Assembly (NCBI RefSeq): GCF_017874545.1 | Contig: NZ_JAGGLT010000008.1 | Span: forward strand, 1-64,000 | Direction of reading: 5' to 3' | DNA length: 64,000 nt | DNA from: Thermoanaerobacterium butyriciformans | GTDB taxonomy: Bacteria > Bacillota > Thermoanaerobacteria > Thermoanaerobacterales > Thermoanaerobacteraceae | Shown here: one piece after another, positions 1-9,840 of the stretch | Layout of the letters: every line of letters begins with the position of its first letter | Position numbering within the stretch: position 1 is the stretch's first letter | The notes under the pieces: model-generated | Told to the model about the DNA's origin: nothing | Seen by the model: only the letters and a program-made list of their open reading frames with translations | Database searches by the model: none | Translations under genes and position numbers: made by a program

Positions 1-60
1 CTCTGTGCCGTACACTCTAATTATACCACGATTCCTACTGTCTATCGTGATAGTTTTCGT
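1..60. other. Left edge: short direct repeats and an outward extended -10
   Basis: The nonamer TATCGTGAT occurs at 43-51 and again at 62-70, a 19-bp offset; the second copy overlaps the stop codon of the GH84 gene. On the minus strand a perfect extended -10 (TG-G-TATAAT) lies at 20-28, pointing out of the window to the left. It could be the promoter of the next leftward gene or the end of a mobile element. Too little sequence is present to decide. Confidence 0.3.
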
Positions 61-1650
61 TTATCGTGATGCTGTCAAAGCATGATGTTTATTTTCAATT
101 TTTCTGCTTTCATCTAGCAATTCTTCCAAAACATCAATATTTTCTTTATCTTTTAATACGTTTATAGCTATTCTTCCTATTTTACCATCTATTTTTATCC
201 TTTTATACCATGGTCTAATATCTTTCAAAAATCTCTTATTGTCAACAATTTTTTCTAAATTATTTGGCAATTCATAAATTGATTCAAATATCTTATCAAG
301 TTCTTCCAAAATGATGTCATCTTTTGTTAGTTGATATTCTTCTATTAACTTACTTACACAAGTCTTAAAAGGCCACATTGGAGGATTTTCAGCATTCTCA
401 CATAAAAATTTAACATATTTCCAACCATCTCCACCTATCTCTTTATAAGCTTTTTCTAAAGCTATATACGGGTTATATGCTTCTGGATTCCACATATAAT
501 ATGAATAAGTAATTAGTGATATCTTAGACGCTTCGGCTTGGTTCATTGGATTTGATAATATATACTTACAATTATGTTTATATAATCCACGGCTTCTATT
601 TATTACTGCACCTAAATATAAATTATCTTTGGAATAATCATTTACAGGATAATTATCCCATAATACAAGCTCATGCTTATATATGTTAGATATATTGTCA
701 GCATCAGAATTAGTAATTGTTGGCGCAGTTACACCTATTCCTGTCCAAAAAACTAATATATTTTTATCAAGTTTTTCCCTAAGACTTCTTCTGTAATCGG
801 AATCTTCTTCCTGATGATACTCTGTCGGGCACATTATAAATTCAATATCATTGTATTTATCTTTTAGATAGGAAAAAACTTTATTGCACAAAAATGCATG
901 TGCATTTCCTGGTATCAAAAATTCTTTAATGTCATCTTCATATTTTAATTTATAGTCTATATCATCTAATAACAAAGCAAATTTTCTTACGCCTTTATTT
1001 GCAATAATATCGTATTTTTCACATAAAAGCTTAAAATCATAATCATCTGTATACTTTATAGAGTTTCCAGGACTAACAGAAAACACAAAATCAACGTTTT
1101 TTTCATTGCACTTATTTATTAGACCATCCAACTTATTAAGTAAATCTATTGGATATGGCTCTCTCCATTTTTCTCTGTGATACGGATCATCTTTTGGCGC
1201 ATAAAAATATGTATTCATTTTATGTCTTCTCAAAAATGATATCATATCAATCCTATCTTCAAAACTCCACGGCTCGCCATAAAAGCCCTCTATTATTCCT
1301 CTCATTTTGAATGAAGGCCAATCGATTATTTCCACCTCAGGTACGATGACATAGTCACCTTTCTTCTTGAATAGATTAAAGACAGTATCAACTGCATACT
1401 GGTAACCCCTATAGTCACTATATTCAACTAATATATCATCTTTTATTTTTATTCTATATCCTTCACTTGGTATTTTCTCATTTTTATATGTTTTTAGTTT
1501 TAAATCGCCATCCATTCTAACTATTTTTATAAATTCAGGTAAATCAAACTCATCAATTTTTTCTTCAACCGTAATATTTACCAATTTTTTGTATATCTTT
1601 TCATCACCAGTGAAAAATATTTCTTTAGGTTCTGGTACAATATCAATCAT
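61..1650 (-). CDS. GH84 beta-N-acetylglucosaminidase (O-GlcNAcase/NagJ-like)
   Basis: 529 residues, likely cytoplasmic since no signal peptide is seen. It should remove terminal beta-linked GlcNAc by substrate-assisted catalysis. An N-terminal GH20b-like domain (about 1-110) precedes the GH84 barrel, which opens with RGIIEGFYGEPWS and continues KMNTYFYAPKDDPYHR. The catalytic Asp pair is D229/D230 in ALLLDDID. The ATG has a GGAGG ribosome site 8 nt upstream. Last gene of the nanE operon, 2 bp after the DUF4127 gene. The last residues (ALTASR, stop) are encoded by the repeat at the window edge, so the natural C-terminus may have been altered. Family assignment is firm; the natural substrate is not known. 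Confidence 0.93.
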   Translation of the reverse strand: MIDIVPEPKEIFFTGDEKIYKKLVNITVEEKIDEFDLPEFIKIVRMDGDLKLKTYKNEKIPSEGYRIKIKDDILVEYSDYRGYQYAVDTVFNLFKKKGDYVIVPEVEIIDWPSFKMRGIIEGFYGEPWSFEDRIDMISFLRRHKMNTYFYAPKDDPYHREKWREPYPIDLLNKLDGLINKCNEKNVDFVFSVSPGNSIKYTDDYDFKLLCEKYDIIANKGVRKFALLLDDIDYKLKYEDDIKEFLIPGNAHAFLCNKVFSYLKDKYNDIEFIMCPTEYHQEEDSDYRRSLREKLDKNILVFWTGIGVTAPTITNSDADNISNIYKHELVLWDNYPVNDYSKDNLYLGAVINRSRGLYKHNCKYILSNPMNQAEASKISLITYSYYMWNPEAYNPYIALEKAYKEIGGDGWKYVKFLCENAENPPMWPFKTCVSKLIEEYQLTKDDIILEELDKIFESIYELPNNLEKIVDNKRFLKDIRPWYKRIKIDGKIGRIAINVLKDKENIDVLEELLDESRKIENKHHALTASR

Positions 1651-1652
1651 TT

Positions 1653-3188
1653 TTATCCTCCAATCTTTATTCCTACTTCAAACATCCTATTCCAAGGCAT
1701 ATAAACATCAAAATTGTAATGAAAATCATTTAAATTTTTTTCACTAAATTCATAAAGTTTCTTTTTAATAATTTCAGATATTAATTTTCCTTTATCCTTT
1801 AGGGTAAAATAATTGAGGCCATAAGTGTCTAATGAGTCTGTTACAGAAGATCTTATAAAATGTTGATATCCCCAATCTTCTAGATATCTAAGATATAAAA
1901 ATTTTTCCGAAGCAATCAATTGGTCTTGTGAAGATATATTTTGTCTAGAATAATAAGACGAAATCATACTGTGTGATATAACTGTGCCTAATGTATTTGA
2001 AGATGTATTCCATCCGCCGTAAGAAAGAAGTTTTTTTAGTAAATTGTACTTCTTAATTAATTGCATTAATTGATTATCTGAGCCATTTGGCATTGCAACA
2101 TCCGCCACAGAGCATAATTTACCTTTATTAATATAATAATTGATGGCTTCTACAAATTCATTTAAATTTCTTTCTGGATCAATGATATCAATTTTGCTTA
2201 ATATAGAATCCCAGTTTTCAGACAATTTTAATGTAAGTTCCGATGGCGGATTAACCATCAAAATGAAATCAGCATCAGAGCTATTATCTATTATTATCCC
2301 TCCAGCCGAAATAATATGGTATTTAACTGTCTCATTAAGACTTCTATCTTCATATCTCGGTATTAACGTAGAACCTATTTCAGATGAATATCTTATAAAA
2401 ACTGTTGGTTTTCTATTCTTCAGTTCATTAAAAACTCTCGCGATCAGTGTGCACCCTACTTCATCTGCGCCCGGATATGAATATATCCTATCTGTCAAAT
2501 CTAGGTCACTTATATATTTCATAATCTTTCTGCGCTCTCTTGCAGAAAACCCATACTTCGAACAATCATCCATTGGAATAATCAAAAAATCAATTATCCC
2601 CTCTTTTACAAGATCAACAACTTTCAAATTTATTAGATGATTTACACGTCTTCTGTTTAAAAAATCATTTAATACATCCATAGGAATTTGATTTTTAATT
2701 TTATTATATTCACTTATATCTTCATCCGCTGCAACATTAAGTTCTAATTTATCAGATAAAACCCCATATTGAAATATTTTCTCACCATAATCCTCATAAT
2801 AATCTGGTTCTTCGTCAGAACTATTATATGATGGCGATCTCATAATAAGATTAAATCCATAAACTCTTAAGTTTCTATTCATAGTTTTTAACTCTTTGAT
2901 TAATTCAAGCCTCTTAATGCATTCATTATATGTCATTCTATGAAGTCTGGATGGAACAATTCCTCCATATAATAACATATCAATTGACACTACAAGATGA
3001 CTTACATCGTTGATGTTATTGATTATCCAATCTTTAAGTTTATCTACATCTGCTGCACTTTTTTTATTACCAAGTATATCTAATGGAGGTTCAATCATTT
3101 CTATATCGCTTATATCCATTATCATTTTAGGATAAATATAATTGCAAGGCCTTTCATCAAGCGGAATATACATTACTTTTTTATTCAT
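1653..3188 (-). CDS. DUF4127 family protein
   Basis: 511 residues. The opening VMYIPLDERPCNYIYP is the family hallmark, and the internal segments MLLYGGIVPSR, IPMDDCSKYG and YPGADEVG also fit. Proteins of this family have no established function; they occur near sugar-catabolic genes. No signal peptide or membrane segment is seen, so it is probably cytoplasmic. Start and preceding stop overlap by 4 bp with the GNAT gene, which implies translational coupling. Its place between an acetyltransferase and a GH84 hexosaminidase suggests a role in amino-sugar metabolism, which is inference only. Confidence 0.85.
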   Translation of the reverse strand: MNKKVMYIPLDERPCNYIYPKMIMDISDIEMIEPPLDILGNKKSAADVDKLKDWIINNINDVSHLVVSIDMLLYGGIVPSRLHRMTYNECIKRLELIKELKTMNRNLRVYGFNLIMRSPSYNSSDEEPDYYEDYGEKIFQYGVLSDKLELNVAADEDISEYNKIKNQIPMDVLNDFLNRRRVNHLINLKVVDLVKEGIIDFLIIPMDDCSKYGFSARERRKIMKYISDLDLTDRIYSYPGADEVGCTLIARVFNELKNRKPTVFIRYSSEIGSTLIPRYEDRSLNETVKYHIISAGGIIIDNSSDADFILMVNPPSELTLKLSENWDSILSKIDIIDPERNLNEFVEAINYYINKGKLCSVADVAMPNGSDNQLMQLIKKYNLLKKLLSYGGWNTSSNTLGTVISHSMISSYYSRQNISSQDQLIASEKFLYLRYLEDWGYQHFIRSSVTDSLDTYGLNYFTLKDKGKLISEIIKKKLYEFSEKNLNDFHYNFDVYMPWNRMFEVGIKIGG

Positions 3189-4105
3189 TGATTATCCCCC
3201 AGTTCTTTAAATCCACTTTTATAGAATTTATATGGCCTAAATCCAAATTGTCCATAAAACTCTTTAAGAATTGTCCAATCTATAACAACATTTCTCGTTC
3301 CCCTCATTTTCAATAGATTAAGCGATTCAAGTAATAATTTATTTCCTAGTTTTTTACCTCTATAATCTATGTCAATGCCTATTGGTCCAAGCGATCCATT
3401 TCCAGTTGCATCCACATTTATCTTACAAAATCCTATTACACTTTTGTCGCTCCACATTAATATTATATTTTGGAAGTCACCATTATTTTCGATATAATTA
3501 TTGATTTCATGCTTCCATCTGCCAGGAAAATTCTTGTCAAAAAATTTATTAAGAGAATTAATATCATTTAATCGAAATTCTTTTACTATATAGCTGCTAT
3601 CCATATTTATTTTAACATTAAGTTTACTAAAATCTAATTTTGAAACATCCGCCATTAAATCATAATGTGGTTCATTTAATTGAAAGCCCAAATCTTTAAA
3701 AAATCGCTCTACTTCATGAGATGGTTCAGGAATGCCAGAAAAGAAATTATTTATATCACCGCCAAGTAAGATTTTTCTAACTCCCAAATTTATCAGTTTT
3801 TCTTCTGAGAGTTTATAAAGTGATGTTCCATAGCCATGACATCTAAATTTTTTGTCAACTAGCAATATATTCAACCATGCACAATTTTCATACTCCTCAA
3901 TTTTTCTATTATTTAATTTTACTATTATAAGCCCAACAACTTCATTGTCGATTTTTAAAATAAATGAACCATTACTATAAAAATCAACATCATCAAAGAC
4001 ATTTTTTATAAATCTATCTCTATCTATATGATATTTTTTATCAAAATTATATCCCCATAATTTTATTACCCCATCAACATCTTGTTTTGTTATATTTTCA
4101 AACAT
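3185..4105 (-). CDS. Tandem GNAT-family N-acetyltransferase
   Basis: 306 residues with two GNAT-like halves (about 1-150 and 160-306). Each has an acetyl-CoA-binding motif A: KFRCHGYGTSLYK in the first half and YRGKKLGNKLLL in the second. It should transfer an acetyl group to an amine; the acceptor is unknown. Given the operon, an amino sugar is possible, but protein or small-molecule targets cannot be excluded. Overlaps DUF4127 by 4 bp and follows the FAD oxidoreductase by 25 bp. Confidence 0.85.
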   Translation of the reverse strand: MFENITKQDVDGVIKLWGYNFDKKYHIDRDRFIKNVFDDVDFYSNGSFILKIDNEVVGLIIVKLNNRKIEEYENCAWLNILLVDKKFRCHGYGTSLYKLSEEKLINLGVRKILLGGDINNFFSGIPEPSHEVERFFKDLGFQLNEPHYDLMADVSKLDFSKLNVKINMDSSYIVKEFRLNDINSLNKFFDKNFPGRWKHEINNYIENNGDFQNIILMWSDKSVIGFCKINVDATGNGSLGPIGIDIDYRGKKLGNKLLLESLNLLKMRGTRNVVIDWTILKEFYGQFGFRPYKFYKSGFKELGDNQ

Positions 4106-4130
4106 ATTATATTACCTCTCAAAGTTTAAA

Positions 4131-5495
4131 TTATATATCATAGCCATAATCACGCATAATTTTTCTAATTTCACGCCCTTCTATCTCGCTGGCCTTCATG
4201 TCTTTTTGAATGCTATATGCAGCAGCAATACCTGCAGCTTCTCCTGTTGCTCTACACGTTGGCTGTATTCTTATTGATGATTGAGCTATGAAAGTTGAAG
4301 ATATACATCTTCCAGCAACTAATAATCCTTCTATATTTAGTGGAACCAGGCATCTAAATGGTATTTCAAAATATTCATTATTTTCTATAGGCACAATCTT
4401 AACTTCGGTTTTTATACCGTGCACATCAACTGGATACGCCGTTTTTGCAATTGCATCATCGAATTTTGATCTGTTATTATAGTCATCAACGTTTAAAATG
4501 TACTTTCCTTTTATTCTTCTTGATTCTCTAATCCCGATCATAGGAGCAACAGTTAATATATAACTTTCTTCAAAGCCTGGTATATATTTTTTTAAAAACT
4601 TATAAAGTCTTTGTATCATTTCTCTACCTTTTTGATATGAATAAGATATTTCCTTTACATTAAGAACATCCCTGATTTCTGGTATCTCCGGACAATTAAA
4701 AGACATTACACCGGGCATTCCTGGTATCGAAAATGCTTGAAAATAAACTCCATCTTCATAATTAATAACCTTGTCATTAAGACCCTTTTTAAAGACATTT
4801 TCAAGCGGAAAATTACCATTCCATACCATTGCAGTTTCAATAAGCGGATAATCCAGACCCCAATTTTGGCCAAGATCTTTAAGAAATGATTGTAATTTTA
4901 TAAGATCAATATTTCCAACCATAAATCTTAAAGAAATTGCCTGATTCTTACCAGTTCTCTCATCACCAATAAAGCATGGTACTCCCGCAGAAAATGCTAC
5001 ATCGGCATCGCCAGTACAGTCAATAACAAGCTTTCCAAGTATTGCGCTTATTCCTGATTTATTATGAACAAGCACGCCTTTTATCGTATTGTCTTCTACT
5101 ATACTGTCTAAAAAGAAAGTATCATAGAAAATTGAACCATTATACTCTAACATCATTTCCTCAAGAACAAATTTCATCATTTCCGGATTAAACCATCCGT
5201 CATTTCCACTTGAGTCTTTTGCACCATACCCATAATTTATAAGCCTTCTACGAATTTCTTTATCTATAGATGAAGCCGGATTGCCTTTAATATTAACATG
5301 CATCATTGGTGTAACCTGAGCAGCAGTTGATGAACCACCAATGAACCCATATTTTTCTATTATTAATGTTTTGGTTCCTTCTCTAGCAGATGCAATTGCA
5401 GCAATAGAGCCTGCTGTACCACCTCCAACAACTATAACATCATATTCATCATCTAAAATCGGTATTTTATTATTTTTATATAAATAATATTTCAT
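4131..5495 (-). CDS. FAD-dependent oxidoreductase (FAD_oxidored family)
   Basis: 454 residues. An N-terminal Rossmann FAD-binding motif VVGGGTAGSIAAI is at about 22-34, and the second FAD signature LVAGRCIS, with its Ser/Arg-rich RIQPTCRATGEAAGIAA tail, is near the C-terminus. This arrangement is typical of PF12831 proteins found in polysaccharide gene clusters. The substrate is unknown; oxidation of a sugar or sugar-derived hydroxyl is plausible. No signal peptide. Lies 12 bp after the GHL10-like gene in the same operon. Confidence 0.85.
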   Translation of the reverse strand: MKYYLYKNNKIPILDDEYDVIVVGGGTAGSIAAIASAREGTKTLIIEKYGFIGGSSTAAQVTPMMHVNIKGNPASSIDKEIRRRLINYGYGAKDSSGNDGWFNPEMMKFVLEEMMLEYNGSIFYDTFFLDSIVEDNTIKGVLVHNKSGISAILGKLVIDCTGDADVAFSAGVPCFIGDERTGKNQAISLRFMVGNIDLIKLQSFLKDLGQNWGLDYPLIETAMVWNGNFPLENVFKKGLNDKVINYEDGVYFQAFSIPGMPGVMSFNCPEIPEIRDVLNVKEISYSYQKGREMIQRLYKFLKKYIPGFEESYILTVAPMIGIRESRRIKGKYILNVDDYNNRSKFDDAIAKTAYPVDVHGIKTEVKIVPIENNEYFEIPFRCLVPLNIEGLLVAGRCISSTFIAQSSIRIQPTCRATGEAAGIAAAYSIQKDMKASEIEGREIRKIMRDYGYDI

Positions 5496-5507
5496 GATGA
5501 CACTTCC

Positions 5508-6728
5508 CTAATCAATCAGTAATCTCCACCAATCATACTCTTCAATATAACTTAGATCAAACAACATACATCCTTGTGATTTCTTAAAACACATATCAAC
5601 TGCTTTTTTAAAGTTCTCTGGTTTGCCTTCATACTGTTTCACAAAAAGGCTTCCAATGATAGGCACCACATTCATTGTTACTTTACTAGCCATTATCCCA
5701 GAGCCTTCCACGCTATACCAATATGCAGGTTTACCATTTTTAATCGCCTCATCTATTGTTACATCAGGATAATAAAATCCAGACATCAGTTTATCCAGAC
5801 ATTCAGCATAACCAGTTTTTGAATACTCTTTTCCTACCCACGGATAATCTTCTGGTATATACTTTTCACTAGCCCAATTTGCTCCAACCTGATAATAAAT
5901 TGGATACCACGTTCCTGCATAATCTATAAATTCAATTTTTTTGTTTGATTTGTTTATTGTTTCTCTAACTCTTATAATGAATTTTTTGATGTTTGATGCC
6001 TTAAAAGTTATCCAATCCCCAAAAAGATCCCCATAGATAACTTGTTTATCACCATTATCATCTACTTTAAGTTCATAAATATCTGTAGGCCAATTGTACG
6101 CTTTCTTTCCTATAAACTCCTCAAATTTATCTTTAGTATATTCGCTAAAATCTGCTGCAAGTCCTATGAATCTGACTCTGTCAAGCACAATACCATCAAT
6201 ATCATAATTATTAATCAATTCATTTATCACGCTTTCCTCATACTGCTGAACATCCTCTCTTACGGGATTGACAAAAACGTCAGAAAAATCATCAATAGAA
6301 TCAAACGTTTTTAATTCATCTATATCCGTAATTGGTTTTATAGACGATTTACCTTCATTATTAATTCCATATAGATATGTTTGCCAATATGGGTGTTCAT
6401 AGCCTTTTGACAAATTGCTTTTATTTTCCTTATTTCCTTCCGAGAAGACATCTACAGCGGCATATATCCTTAAATTTCTATCATGTGCTTGTTTTATATA
6501 TAATTCAAGATAATCTTTATCCTTTTCAAATTCTGAATCATAACAACTATAATGTGGTGCTATTTCACTTTTGTATATGCAAAAACTTGATGGATCTTTA
6601 ACACTTAGTACAATAGAACCAATTCTATATTTAACACATTTATCAAGTATTTTTTCGAAGTATTTATTATCGAGAATTATATTCTTGTTAGCATGAATTT
6701 CTATCCATAGATAATAATCTTTATCCAA
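5508..6728 (-). CDS. Putative glycoside hydrolase, GHL10-like TIM barrel
   Basis: 406 residues without a signal peptide. The segment YDIDGIVLDRVRFIG matches the barrel-strand signature of glycosylhydrolase-like family 10 proteins (general form DGIxxDxxRY), and RNLRIYAAVDVFSEG fits an earlier strand. Catalytic residues cannot be assigned. A TTG start at 6728 is supported by an AGGAGG ribosome site 7 nt upstream. Its position after two sugar permeases suggests it acts on the imported saccharide. A non-catalytic barrel protein remains possible. Confidence 0.65.
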   Translation of the reverse strand: MDKDYYLWIEIHANKNIILDNKYFEKILDKCVKYRIGSIVLSVKDPSSFCIYKSEIAPHYSCYDSEFEKDKDYLELYIKQAHDRNLRIYAAVDVFSEGNKENKSNLSKGYEHPYWQTYLYGINNEGKSSIKPITDIDELKTFDSIDDFSDVFVNPVREDVQQYEESVINELINNYDIDGIVLDRVRFIGLAADFSEYTKDKFEEFIGKKAYNWPTDIYELKVDDNGDKQVIYGDLFGDWITFKASNIKKFIIRVRETINKSNKKIEFIDYAGTWYPIYYQVGANWASEKYIPEDYPWVGKEYSKTGYAECLDKLMSGFYYPDVTIDEAIKNGKPAYWYSVEGSGIMASKVTMNVVPIIGSLFVKQYEGKPENFKKAVDMCFKKSQGCMLFDLSYIEEYDWWRLLID

Positions 6729-6739
6729 ACTTACTCCTC

Positions 6740-7600
6740 CTAACCTTTTATAGCACCTGCAACAGCATTAATGAAATATTTTTGAAAAGCTAGAAATACT
6801 ATTATAACTGGAATTATGGATAATACTGTTCCTGCAGCTACATAGCCAAATTTATAATTAAACTGGCCAGATAAATATTTTAGAGCCGTTGCTAAAGGAT
6901 ATTTATTCGGATCTTGTAACACAACTATAGGCCACAAAAATGAATTCCATAGACCTATAAAGTCAAATATTACAATCGTAGAGATTGCTGGCATAACTTC
7001 CGGAAGCATTATCTTATACCATATCTTAAATTCTGATGCACCATCTATTTTAGCAGCATCAATTAATTCCCTTGGTACAGTCAAATAAGATTGCCTTAAA
7101 AGTATTATGCTAAAAACAGATACCGCACCTGGGATAATAACACCAGTCAAAGTATCAAGTAAGCCCATTTTTGATATAGTCAGGTAGTTAACAATTAGCC
7201 CTGCAGCAGCCGGCAAAATCATGGTACTAACTAATGCAGAAAATATTAAATTTTTGCCATAAAAATCCATACAAGCCAAAGGATATGCTGCAAGTGAAGC
7301 TAACACAACATCAAGCACTATTCCTGAAACTGTTATTATTACTGTGTTCAAAATATATTTAGGTATTGATATAAAATTAATCACACCTATATAATTAGCT
7401 AATGTAAATGGATGTGGAATTAAATCCATTGTGTAAATATTTTGGCCTGTTTTAAATGATGAAGATACAAGCCAAATAAAAGGTCCTGCTAAAAATATTG
7501 CTATTATTATCAATATTAAGTAAGTTATTGTTAATGAAAATATCTTTTTTATAGATTTTACTTTTTTGTAATTTACAGATTTATTATTTAAAGTTTCCAT
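6740..7600 (-). CDS. Carbohydrate ABC transporter permease (MalG type)
   Basis: 286 residues with six predicted membrane segments. The cytoplasmic EAA loop is seen as ELIDAAKIDGASEFKIWYKIMLPEVMP. Forms the membrane channel with the MalF-type permease encoded immediately upstream. The best ribosome site (GGAGG) is 18 nt before the ATG, inside the end of the preceding gene, so initiation may depend on coupled translation. No ATPase gene is present in the operon; a shared MsmK/MalK-type subunit encoded elsewhere is expected. Confidence 0.92.
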   Translation of the reverse strand: METLNNKSVNYKKVKSIKKIFSLTITYLILIIIAIFLAGPFIWLVSSSFKTGQNIYTMDLIPHPFTLANYIGVINFISIPKYILNTVIITVSGIVLDVVLASLAAYPLACMDFYGKNLIFSALVSTMILPAAAGLIVNYLTISKMGLLDTLTGVIIPGAVSVFSIILLRQSYLTVPRELIDAAKIDGASEFKIWYKIMLPEVMPAISTIVIFDFIGLWNSFLWPIVVLQDPNKYPLATALKYLSGQFNYKFGYVAAGTVLSIIPVIIVFLAFQKYFINAVAGAIKG

Positions 7601-7601
7601 A

Positions 7602-8483
7602 TTAATAATAACTCATTCCTCCTTTTCTACCACCATATATGAATACTAATATGCTTAATGCTGTTGTCAAAATAGCAACTAACAAGCCTATCGCTGATGC
7701 ATAACCAAAGTTAAAATCCGTAAATGCTTTCTGGAATTGATAAACACTTGTTACCATAGTTGCATCTCCTGGTCCCCCATTTGTTAACACATATACAACA
7801 TCAAATACTCTGACTGCAGATAAAATGCTCATAAATGTACATAACCATATATATGGTTTTAATAGCGGGATAGTAATTTTGTATAATGTTTGGGTTCTTG
7901 TAGCTCCGTCAACATAAGCTGACTCTTCTAATTCTTTAGGAATTGATTGAAGTCCTGCAAGGTATATCATCATATAATATCCAAGTCCTTGCCACATAGT
8001 AATAAACATTAATGATAATAGTGCAAATCTAGGATCATTTAAAAAAGATATTGGTTTACTAAAAATACCATGCTCAATCATAAATGTATTAAGTAACCCA
8101 TGTGGATCAAAAATCCAACCCCATGTAATTGAAACTGCAACCATAGAAGTAACAACAGGTATATAATATAAAACTCTAAAAAATGATATGCCTTTTATCT
8201 TTCTATTTACAAATATAGCTAATAGGATTGACAATAGCTGAAGCGGTGGGACAACTCCAACAAATAATATTGAATTTTCTACTGAAACCCAAAACTCATG
8301 GTCATGTATAGCTCTTGAGAAATTAGCCAGCCCAACAAATTTTGATTGCCCAACAACAGAATAATCATAAAATGCTAATGGTATGCTTGCCACTATTGGA
8401 TAAAAAACGAAAATCACAAGAAAAATCATAGCTGGCAGAATAAACAAATAAGCTATCAATGATTTTTTTAACTTATTCTCCAT
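7602..8483 (-). CDS. Carbohydrate ABC transporter permease (MalF type)
   Basis: 293 residues, six predicted membrane helices, with the EAA loop ELEESAYVDGATRTQTLYKITIP. It pairs with the next permease to move the sugar delivered by the binding protein encoded just upstream. A strong hairpin (8501-8525) separates it from the binding-protein gene. Ends one base before the next start. Confidence 0.92.
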   Translation of the reverse strand: MENKLKKSLIAYLFILPAMIFLVIFVFYPIVASIPLAFYDYSVVGQSKFVGLANFSRAIHDHEFWVSVENSILFVGVVPPLQLLSILLAIFVNRKIKGISFFRVLYYIPVVTSMVAVSITWGWIFDPHGLLNTFMIEHGIFSKPISFLNDPRFALLSLMFITMWQGLGYYMMIYLAGLQSIPKELEESAYVDGATRTQTLYKITIPLLKPYIWLCTFMSILSAVRVFDVVYVLTNGGPGDATMVTSVYQFQKAFTDFNFGYASAIGLLVAILTTALSILVFIYGGRKGGMSYY

Positions 8484-8500
8484 TTCTAAAACCCCTTAAG

Positions 8501-8525
8501 GAGCAAGGCTTTTTAAGCCTTGCTC
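8501..8525 (-). terminator. Intercistronic hairpin after binding-protein gene
   Basis: Perfect 11-bp stem (GAGCAAGGCTT with its complement) and a 3-nt loop, placed between the binding-protein stop and the MalF-type start. There is no U-tract on the minus strand, so it is more likely an mRNA 3' stabiliser or partial attenuator that raises binding protein over permease than a full terminator. Confidence 0.7.
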
Positions 8526-8544
8526 AAAATTATTACTACTATTA

Positions 8545-9840
8545 CTAACCTGATAACATTTGATTTACATTCTTTTCAGCATCATCAAGTGCTTGTTTAG
8601 GCGTCTTTTGTCCATGAAATGCTTCATCAGTTTCTTTGATTAATTCTGATGTTATGTCGCCACTATTAGGCACACCTAGCGTTTTGTCAGTTGATTTGCT
8701 TAGAAAATCTGCTGCAATAGATATGGCTTTGCCTTCTAGAGTTGATGTATCAGATTTGAAATAAGAATCTTGTGATGCTTTTATTGTCGAAGGAAAAACT
8801 TTTGCTTCCTTCGCAAATTCAAGCTGATTTTCATCATTAGTTACAAAGTTTGCAAAATCTATAGCTTCTTTATGATGTTGGCTTTTTTGCATTACTACTA
8901 AATCCATTATTGGATTATCTATAACTCCACTTTTACCTACCAATGGTTGTGTAATATCTGTATTTTTGTAAATATCAGGTGCCTCATCTTTTATACGGGA
9001 TAAAGATTGTGCTCCAGAGTTTATAAGCCCAAGTTTTCCCGTTGAATAAAGTTGTAGCATTTTTGTCCAGTTACCTTCTGCATCTAATGGGAAAATATCA
9101 TTCTGATAATATTCTTTAAATTTTTCCAACAATGCTAATGTATCAGGTGTATTAAAAGCAGCTTTTGTCTTATCTTCGTTAAGGATATTTATACCATAAC
9201 CCCAGTATGCCTCATTGTGGAAATAGTCTGGAACATATAAATAAGCTCCAGTCTTATCTTTAAATTCTTTCGCCATTTGGAATACATCATCATATGTCTT
9301 TGGTGGATTCATTCCTGCTTTTTCAAACAGCGCTTTATTATAAATCATAACTGAAGGTGCACCATACCATGGAAAAGCATATATCCCATCCTTTATTTTT
9401 GTTGATTCCCATAATGTTTTTATATATATACTTTTTTGTTCATCTGTTGCTTCTTTATTTAAATCAACCAAAGCTCCTTTTGCTGCTAACTGCAATGCCA
9501 TATCTGTATTTAAGTTGACAACATCTGGTACATCATTACCTGCAGTTGATGCCACTAACTTATTTTGAATTGCGTCATATGGTAAATCTGTCCATTTAAT
9601 CTCAACATTTGGATGAAGCTTCTTATATTTTGCAAATAAATCATTGAAGTAGTTATCAAACTTTGGTCTTAAGGATATAGTCCAAAATTGTAATGTTATT
9701 TTTTCGGCAGTATTATTAGAAGTCTTGGCATTATTGGAATTGGACTTTGATGAACTGTTTCCGCAAGCAGTAAATGCTGTTACAATCATAACTAGCACCA
9801 GCAACATACTTACTGTTTTCAATATCTTACTTTTAATCAT
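8545..9840 (-). CDS. Extracellular sugar-binding lipoprotein (family 1 SBP)
   Basis: 431 residues. The N-terminus is a lipoprotein signal (Lys-containing start, hydrophobic core, Cys at TACGNSSS), followed by a Ser/Asn/Lys-rich linker and a periplasmic-binding fold resembling MalE/UgpB proteins. It captures the substrate outside the membrane for the two permeases downstream. Follows the ROK kinase gene with no gap. The ligand cannot be read from sequence; the operon suggests an N-acetylhexosamine-containing saccharide. Confidence 0.92.
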   Translation of the reverse strand: MIKSKILKTVSMLLVLVMIVTAFTACGNSSSKSNSNNAKTSNNTAEKITLQFWTISLRPKFDNYFNDLFAKYKKLHPNVEIKWTDLPYDAIQNKLVASTAGNDVPDVVNLNTDMALQLAAKGALVDLNKEATDEQKSIYIKTLWESTKIKDGIYAFPWYGAPSVMIYNKALFEKAGMNPPKTYDDVFQMAKEFKDKTGAYLYVPDYFHNEAYWGYGINILNEDKTKAAFNTPDTLALLEKFKEYYQNDIFPLDAEGNWTKMLQLYSTGKLGLINSGAQSLSRIKDEAPDIYKNTDITQPLVGKSGVIDNPIMDLVVMQKSQHHKEAIDFANFVTNDENQLEFAKEAKVFPSTIKASQDSYFKSDTSTLEGKAISIAADFLSKSTDKTLGVPNSGDITSELIKETDEAFHGQKTPKQALDDAEKNVNQMLSG

